This document shows, one piece after another, positions 59,526 to 64,000 of a stretch of 64,000 bases of DNA (the stretch's first letter is position 1; the number at the start of each line of letters is the position of its first letter). Origin of the DNA: a virus; the IMG/VR virus record IMGVR_UViG_3300026116_000005, positions 1 through 64,000 of that record; one strand, written 5' to 3'. The notes below the pieces were generated by a model. It was not told the DNA's origin, did no database searches, and saw only the letters and a program-made list of their open reading frames with translations. Both the position numbers and the translations under genes were made by a program.

Positions 59526-60295
59526 GGGTATAGGTTTCTTGCTGATGCGTCTTCATCCACCCAGCGCAGAAAGTTTTTCAATTTAACGGGCCACTTCCGC
59601 GTCATCTGAAGTATTTTCCACTGAAGGGCTAAATTTTCGTATCCGTAATACTTCTCTTTTAGCACGACCTGTGAATCCAAAACGTAGGCGTAATGATTGA
59701 AAACCAGACCGAGCTGGCGAGTTTCCTCGCGCTTTATTTCCATTCCCTTATTGCCGTCTAAGTTGGGCGGCTCATGGGTGATCCATTTCATTCCCGGCTT
59801 ATATCTCCACACCCTGAGCCATTCGTTCGTTTTGTTTCCGTAGGATTTTTCACCCTCGGTTACGATGTTCGGGCCAATAAAGTAATTACAAAAGAAACGC
59901 GCATGCGTCGCCTCAGGGTTTTCTCCGAATAGTTTTATGATCCCTCGGATTTGATCCGCAGTCCAAAATTCATCGCTGTCGACCTGGAGCAAGATCGCCT
60001 CTTCACTCATCTGAGGAATCGGCGCATTGACCATCTCGACCTTACCCTGCCAAAGCGGACTACGATAAACCTTCACGCGCGGGTGCCTGGAAATTGCGTC
60101 GAGGAATTGCACGGTGCCATCGGTCGACGGACCGCCAACTGGCTTTCGGCACCACTTCGTGTCTTTCACATTATTGGCCGGACCCTCTACAATATGCCAT
60201 CTCCAGTCTATCTCCGTGAGAGAATTTAAGATCGGAAGGTGATGCGCAAGCCATGGCATTCCGTTGTGAACTATCGTCAAGACCTCCAGCTTCAT
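59522..60295 (-). CDS. Glycosyltransferase family 2-like protein
   Basis: MKLEVLTIVHNGMPWLAHHL at 60295 opens 257 residues. The VLTIVHNGMPWL nucleotide-sugar site, LLQVDSDEFWT acidic site and a later WITHEPPNLDG fit a GT2-like fold. It is ATGA-coupled at both ends. Confidence 0.75.
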   Translation of the reverse strand: MKLEVLTIVHNGMPWLAHHLPILNSLTEIDWRWHIVEGPANNVKDTKWCRKPVGGPSTDGTVQFLDAISRHPRVKVYRSPLWQGKVEMVNAPIPQMSEEAILLQVDSDEFWTADQIRGIIKLFGENPEATHARFFCNYFIGPNIVTEGEKSYGNKTNEWLRVWRYKPGMKWITHEPPNLDGNKGMEIKREETRQLGLVFNHYAYVLDSQVVLKEKYYGYENLALQWKILQMTRKWPVKLKNFLRWVDEDASARNLYP

Positions 60296-60981
60296 ACCAT
60301 CCCCTTGATATGAAGGTCTCTTATCTCGTCTGGAGTAAAACGCTGCGCATACCAAACGGGATCATCAAAATTGATAGGCCTGGACCTGTCGTAACCAAAG
60401 CTAAACCTTTTATATTTTCGGTCGTCCATTCTCTCTAAGTTAGCGAACTTATGCTCAGGAAGATTTTGAATATCTCGGTCTCCTCCCATCGAAAGGTAGT
60501 CCTTAACAAAATCAGGAATGGCGGCGTGCTTAACCAGGAACAGCGATTGAGCGCACGGCATCCCCGTGTAGTTTCCGAAGATCATTCCAGCGTGTCCAAT
60601 TTCTGAATACATCGTGTCGATGTAAGGCCCGAAAGCCAACACGTCTTGCTCTCTGTAAACAAAGTCTAGTTCGGCGTTATAAGCCAGCATTGCCAGGGCT
60701 ATGATGCTCGCTGACCACCCACCAAATACGTGCGGCTTAATGTCGTTAATTAGGTGATGGACGTGGCCCAGGTTTCCGTCGAAATCAATCACCTGAGTTG
60801 GGCAAGGCATGGCATTCCTAACGTGCATGGGATAGATCGACCCTCCCACTGATATAATTATCGCCTTCCTTGGCCTTGGCTTGGTGTACCTCGTCAGATT
60901 TTGAACCCAAAGCGTTGCAAACTCCTCGGCGCGCTCCGCTGAGTTTCCTTCGTAATATCCGCTGCCAAGTAAGTAAGTCAT
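60292..60981 (-). CDS. Putative glycosyltransferase
   Basis: MTYLLGSGYYEGNSAERAEE at 60981 opens 229 residues. KAIIISVGGSIYP and DFVYREQDVLAFGPYIDTMY, with an acidic pair before a hydrophobic strand, suggest a nucleotide-sugar enzyme. Gene order supports this more than sequence does. Confidence 0.55.
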   Translation of the reverse strand: MTYLLGSGYYEGNSAERAEEFATLWVQNLTRYTKPRPRKAIIISVGGSIYPMHVRNAMPCPTQVIDFDGNLGHVHHLINDIKPHVFGGWSASIIALAMLAYNAELDFVYREQDVLAFGPYIDTMYSEIGHAGMIFGNYTGMPCAQSLFLVKHAAIPDFVKDYLSMGGDRDIQNLPEHKFANLERMDDRKYKRFSFGYDRSRPINFDDPVWYAQRFTPDEIRDLHIKGMV

Positions 60982-61577
60982 TTTGGGTTTTCCCATCTTT
61001 TATCCCACCAGTGGATTAGAAATGATTCTGGAGCAGCTTCGCGACATTCGGTTGGAGCGTCCCACGAGAACGGGTAAACCATAGTGGTCGGAATTATCGT
61101 AACCAATTGCCGTGGGGCCTGAGACATAAGATATACTCCCCACACCGCGTCTTTATTGGCGAAGGCTGGAACATTTCTAAGCTGCCATTCAACCCATGGG
61201 TGACGAGGCTCCGCACCAAAGAAGGCATTGCAGATTCGGTTCTCCTCCTTACCGCACGGGATGTTATCCTGAATCGACGCAATGCACGGGAAGATAATAA
61301 ATGGATCGAGCGGCCTGATGCACTCCATGTCTGTGTCGAGATAGATGCCGCCATGCTTCTGAACGACCACAAGTCTCGCTAGATTTGAAACGCTCGCCCA
61401 TGAGCCCAAATCATTAAACATGAAATCGATGTTTAATCCTAACGCCTCCAGTGAGTCTTTTCCCCACATCATATGCCGCCAATCGGGGTGCATTTTTATG
61501 ATGTTTGCGATAAACCCAGCGTTTCTATCTGGGATTTCACCTCCCAGCCAAATCTGATGGATAATCCTAGGAATCAT
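60978..61577 (-). CDS. GT32-like glycosyltransferase
   Basis: MIPRIIHQIWLGG at 61577 opens 199 residues. IPRIIHQIWLG, SNLARLVVVQKHGGIYLDTDMECIRPL (DTD is the DxD motif) and a His-rich end match the GT32/DXD sugar-binding family. These enzymes commonly transfer mannose, galactose or similar sugars. It overlaps the upstream gene by one base (TAATG). Confidence 0.85.
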   Translation of the reverse strand: MIPRIIHQIWLGGEIPDRNAGFIANIIKMHPDWRHMMWGKDSLEALGLNIDFMFNDLGSWASVSNLARLVVVQKHGGIYLDTDMECIRPLDPFIIFPCIASIQDNIPCGKEENRICNAFFGAEPRHPWVEWQLRNVPAFANKDAVWGVYLMSQAPRQLVTIIPTTMVYPFSWDAPTECREAAPESFLIHWWDKRWENPK

Positions 61578-62128
61578 TAAAACGCCCTCACCAACTGATA
61601 CGATGGCCACTCTTCATTGGTCAGCCTCACCAGCCTCCAGTCGTAATCATCGCAGAACCGCCTCACTGCGGAAGGAACATCAAATCCCATGGCGCGAGAG
61701 TAAGCGTTGTCCACGTAATCATGCCCCATGATAAACCCTCCTCGCTTCACCTTTGCGGACCACCGAATCAAGTCCTGAAAACACCCCTGGTAGGTGTGGT
61801 CTGCGTCTATATAAACCCAGTCTAACGACCCTGGTTCAAAATCATTGGCGGCATCGCTTGAAAATTTTCGATGGATCATGACCCTTCCTTGCATTATCTC
61901 CTTCGAGAATTTTTGCTGCACCTCCCGATGATTCGTATCTTGAGCGCCTTGATTAACGTTCGACGGGTCCTTCTCGTATTCACCTGGTTGAAACTGCCAG
62001 CAATCTATCAGATGAAGATGAGCCACGCCCGTCTCTAAAATTCTCTCCGAGAAAGCGCCGCGATAGACGCCAATCTCAGCGCCAACGGTTTTAGGGGGAA
62101 GCTCCCGGAATAAATCGATGCGTTCCAT
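61577..62128 (-). CDS. Class I SAM methyltransferase
   Basis: The 183-residue protein has VGAEIGVYRGAFSERIL (SAM-binding GxG-like loop), SLDWVYIDADHTYQG and GGFIMGHDY, the pattern of Methyltransf_24-type enzymes. It may methylate a sugar made by the neighbouring transferases. Confidence 0.8.
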   Translation of the reverse strand: MERIDLFRELPPKTVGAEIGVYRGAFSERILETGVAHLHLIDCWQFQPGEYEKDPSNVNQGAQDTNHREVQQKFSKEIMQGRVMIHRKFSSDAANDFEPGSLDWVYIDADHTYQGCFQDLIRWSAKVKRGGFIMGHDYVDNAYSRAMGFDVPSAVRRFCDDYDWRLVRLTNEEWPSYQLVRAF

Positions 62129-62584
62129 TTACTTGATCGCCTCGATGCGGGCGGTTTCCAGGTCGTCCTTTTGCTGCCCAATCACTTTAAAGTGACCGTC
62201 TATAGGGCTACGTCCAGTGGTGCGAATGTTCATTGGGTTGAAACCTGCGACCTGCAAAAACTTTTTAATCAGGTCGGTCGTGTACGCCGCTTGATGGCCG
62301 TGATTCATGATGATGTCTTTTGCCTGCGGACCATGAAGCCTATCGAGCACCGGCATGCAAATTCGCACAATGCCTCCCGGCCTGAGCACTCGGCGAATAT
62401 CTTCGAGTAAAAGAAGAAATTGCTGCGGAGTGATATGCTCGAAGGTGTGCTCACCAAAAAGGAAATCAACCGTGCTATTTGAGAAGGGCAGCGGAAGCTT
62501 CGTGAAATCCAGCTCTGAATCAAAATTCTGGAATCCTTCGAGGCGATTGCCGCCGCACCCTAGCTGAATCTTTACGAAGGGCAT
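62129..62584 (-). CDS. SAM-dependent methyltransferase
   Basis: The 151 residues show KIQLGCGGNRLEGFQNFD, LPFSNSTVDFLFGEHTFEHI and RRVLRPGGIVRICMP, the Methyltransf_11 signature. It overlaps the upstream glycosyltransferase by 13 bases. Confidence 0.8.
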   Translation of the reverse strand: MPFVKIQLGCGGNRLEGFQNFDSELDFTKLPLPFSNSTVDFLFGEHTFEHITPQQFLLLLEDIRRVLRPGGIVRICMPVLDRLHGPQAKDIIMNHGHQAAYTTDLIKKFLQVAGFNPMNIRTTGRSPIDGHFKVIGQQKDDLETARIEAIK

Positions 62585-64000
62585 ATTTGATCGTCGTTAT
62601 TGAATTTAAGGGTCGGCTGATTGCGCACAGCCCAATCACGAAAGAGCTTTCGGTTATGAACGTTCGCCGGGCTTGTCATCATCGAAGCCCAAGAACTCTC
62701 ATGCGGCTCGTGAAGCGCCATCCCTGCGGGCAGCTCGCACGGGAAAAAATCAGTGGAAAAGTTCCTGAAAGTCGAAGCGATTCCTCGGGTCTGTCGAATA
62801 TAAGCAGCGACACCTAAATCAAAGGCTTCGGTGCCAATGAAGTAATCAGGAATCTTCGGCAGGTGAAGGCGAAGCCACCCGGCACGGAAGGCGAAGAGTT
62901 CGCGTCCCATGTGTACGTCTTCCACGCCGGGCTCAAGCCTGCGCATCGAAACTGCGTCCCAAATAAGCACATGCTTGCGAAGCTCCTCCAACGATCCGGG
63001 CTTTAACTCCACGTCATCATTGATCCAAACAACGCAATCATCCTCGCTTTGAGCCAGCTCCAGCGCCGACTTAAAAATATCCGAAAGGTAGGGAAGGGCT
63101 CGCGGGTCCTTAATCTCGCGAGCTGTGCGACCCCAGCCTGAGCACAAATTTGTAACCGTGCTTTCGCTCCACGCAAGAGGCCAGGTCGATTGCGCACGGT
63201 AATGCCGGTCGGTTTTTCCATGCATGTGAACAACGTGAATCACGCGGCTGCTCACTTTCTTTCGATTGGCAGCGGCCTCGACCGCATCTCCTACCTTGAA
63301 TAAATCATGCCTGGCCTCACCATATCGAAACGCGGTCACAGACTGCGGAGGGGGAAGGCTCCCGAGCCACCCGTCGTTGAGAAGAGCAATGACGGGTGTT
63401 TTTGAAGCTCTTGCCAAATGCAGATGTAGTGTATCTATGGATACAAGAAGATCGGCGGCGTCGATCAAGCCAATGAGGTCGTAGGGGTGCCGGGCCTTAA
63501 CTTGAGAAAGATCGACAATCTGGTGGTCCGGGCATTTTGCCGTGATTAAATTCCGAAGCTCTTGCGCCAACGGGAACGGCGAAGACACTCCGTTTATCGC
63601 AATTAAAATCGCGGGCCTATCTGGCTCGATGTGCTTGGCGACTAGCTCCGTCTCTGCCTCGTGATCCCGTCGATCAAAGATAAGCGGGATCGCACCAAAG
63701 AGAGGCAAGACGCCAGCGATACGCCAGGCTTCCTTGCTGTACGAATCAGTTAGGCGCTGCTTATCGGGATGTTTATAGGCCTGGAAAACAAGCGGATTAA
63801 ACCCCTGTGATTTTTGAATTCTGATCGCCTCTGAAAGCTGCGTGTAATCGCCCTCAAACTCTACCGGATCAACATAGCTGACACCGTCGAGGATCGAGCG
63901 GAAATTCTTTGCCACGACAAAGCGCGGCCTAGCGCCCTTCCGCGCGAGCGAGTAAGCAGCGGGAAGGGCGTTCACCACATCACCCAGTCTTCCAAGCGCA
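62572..64000 (-). CDS. Two-domain glycosyltransferase (GT9-like plus GT2-like), 5' truncated
   Basis: The gene runs off the right edge; in frame with 63978 the sequence continues upstream as ALGRLGDVVNALPAAY, the usual GT9 start, so the visible GTG at 63978 is not the true start. Residues 1-230 look like a GT9 heptosyltransferase (LIDAADLLVSIDTLHLHLA, APxHxAxAxxxPxxAL pattern). Residues 250-468 carry VVWINDDVELKPGSLEELRK, a second GT-A-like domain. Confidence 0.7.
   Translation of the reverse strand, partial: ALGRLGDVVNALPAAYSLARKGARPRFVVAKNFRSILDGVSYVDPVEFEGDYTQLSEAIRIQKSQGFNPLVFQAYKHPDKQRLTDSYSKEAWRIAGVLPLFGAIPLIFDRRDHEAETELVAKHIEPDRPAILIAINGVSSPFPLAQELRNLITAKCPDHQIVDLSQVKARHPYDLIGLIDAADLLVSIDTLHLHLARASKTPVIALLNDGWLGSLPPPQSVTAFRYGEARHDLFKVGDAVEAAANRKKVSSRVIHVVHMHGKTDRHYRAQSTWPLAWSESTVTNLCSGWGRTAREIKDPRALPYLSDIFKSALELAQSEDDCVVWINDDVELKPGSLEELRKHVLIWDAVSMRRLEPGVEDVHMGRELFAFRAGWLRLHLPKIPDYFIGTEAFDLGVAAYIRQTRGIASTFRNFSTDFFPCELPAGMALHEPHESSWASMMTSPANVHNRKLFRDWAVRNQPTLKFNNDDQICPS

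Noticed and set aside
1-64000. Lysogeny module (integrase, CI-like repressor, attachment sites)
   Set aside because: No integrase, recombinase or att-like duplication was recognised; absence in this window does not exclude one outside it.

Overview
The window is a stretch of a tailed double-stranded DNA phage genome (Caudoviricetes). It carries a large terminase, a capsid-like protein, internal virion and tail-tube-like proteins, fibres, DnaB-type helicase, SSB, ERF annealing protein and dozens of small, tightly packed, often overlapping genes. No host housekeeping gene, rRNA, tRNA, integrase or transposase is visible. Portal, DNA polymerase, primase and endolysin were not recognised; both window ends cut genes, so they may lie outside. 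The long internal-protein genes and the absence of a tape measure or contractile sheath suggest podovirus-like morphology. The host was probably Gram-negative, because there are lipoproteins, and probably carries an exosortase, because the phage encodes a PEP-CTERM protein. Such hosts include Verrucomicrobiota and Planctomycetota. Many start codons follow A-rich leaders instead of a GGAGG site, which fits a host that uses Shine-Dalgarno sites weakly. The host assignment is inference.

Layout. 0-3.1 kb: partial minus-strand gene, a regulatory-looking intergenic region, then rightward HNH nuclease and DnaB helicase. 3.0-6.3 kb, leftward: zinc-cysteine protein, TerL, TerS-like protein, DUF1360 membrane protein. 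6.3-7.2 kb: three rightward small genes starting with a ribbon-helix-helix protein. 7.2-17.6 kb, mainly leftward: small accessory genes including a DUF7694-like protein, MazG-like pyrophosphohydrolase, AAA+ ATPase, YkgJ-like cysteine cluster protein, lipoprotein and an HNH protein. 17.6-18.7 kb: about 1 kb with no convincing gene but many hairpins, between divergent operons. 18.7-24.9 kb, rightward: about 18 small start/stop-coupled genes around a DUF932 protein, with terminators and structured leaders. 24.9-33.3 kb, mostly leftward: HNH proteins, holin-like protein, a PEP-CTERM protein next to a trypsin-like protease, J-domain protein, PD-(D/E)XK nuclease, SSB and ERF.

33.3-58.0 kb, leftward structural module: a 1463-residue internal protein with a second small gene nested in another frame, two more internal proteins, cupin-like protein, a C1q-like fibre, PKD-like proteins, tail-tube-like proteins, a glycosyltransferase-methyltransferase fusion, a giant collagen/lectin/C1q fibre, a stand-alone response-regulator receiver domain, coiled-coil membrane proteins and the capsid-like protein. 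58.4-64 kb, leftward: a RusA-like region readable in two frames, then seven contiguous glycosyltransferase or methyltransferase genes running off the right edge.

The genes form four working groups: replication and recombination (DnaB, SSB, ERF, PD-(D/E)XK nuclease, possible RusA), packaging (TerL, TerS-like), virion assembly with elaborate fibres, and a glycan-modification cassette. The most unusual points are the phage PEP-CTERM surface protein with its protease neighbour, the overprinted gene inside the internal protein, the dual-frame RusA region with an A7 slippery run, the structured 1 kb non-coding region, and the recurring GTATCCAAAAAATAAATAC leader. All family assignments come from reading motifs by eye, without database searches.
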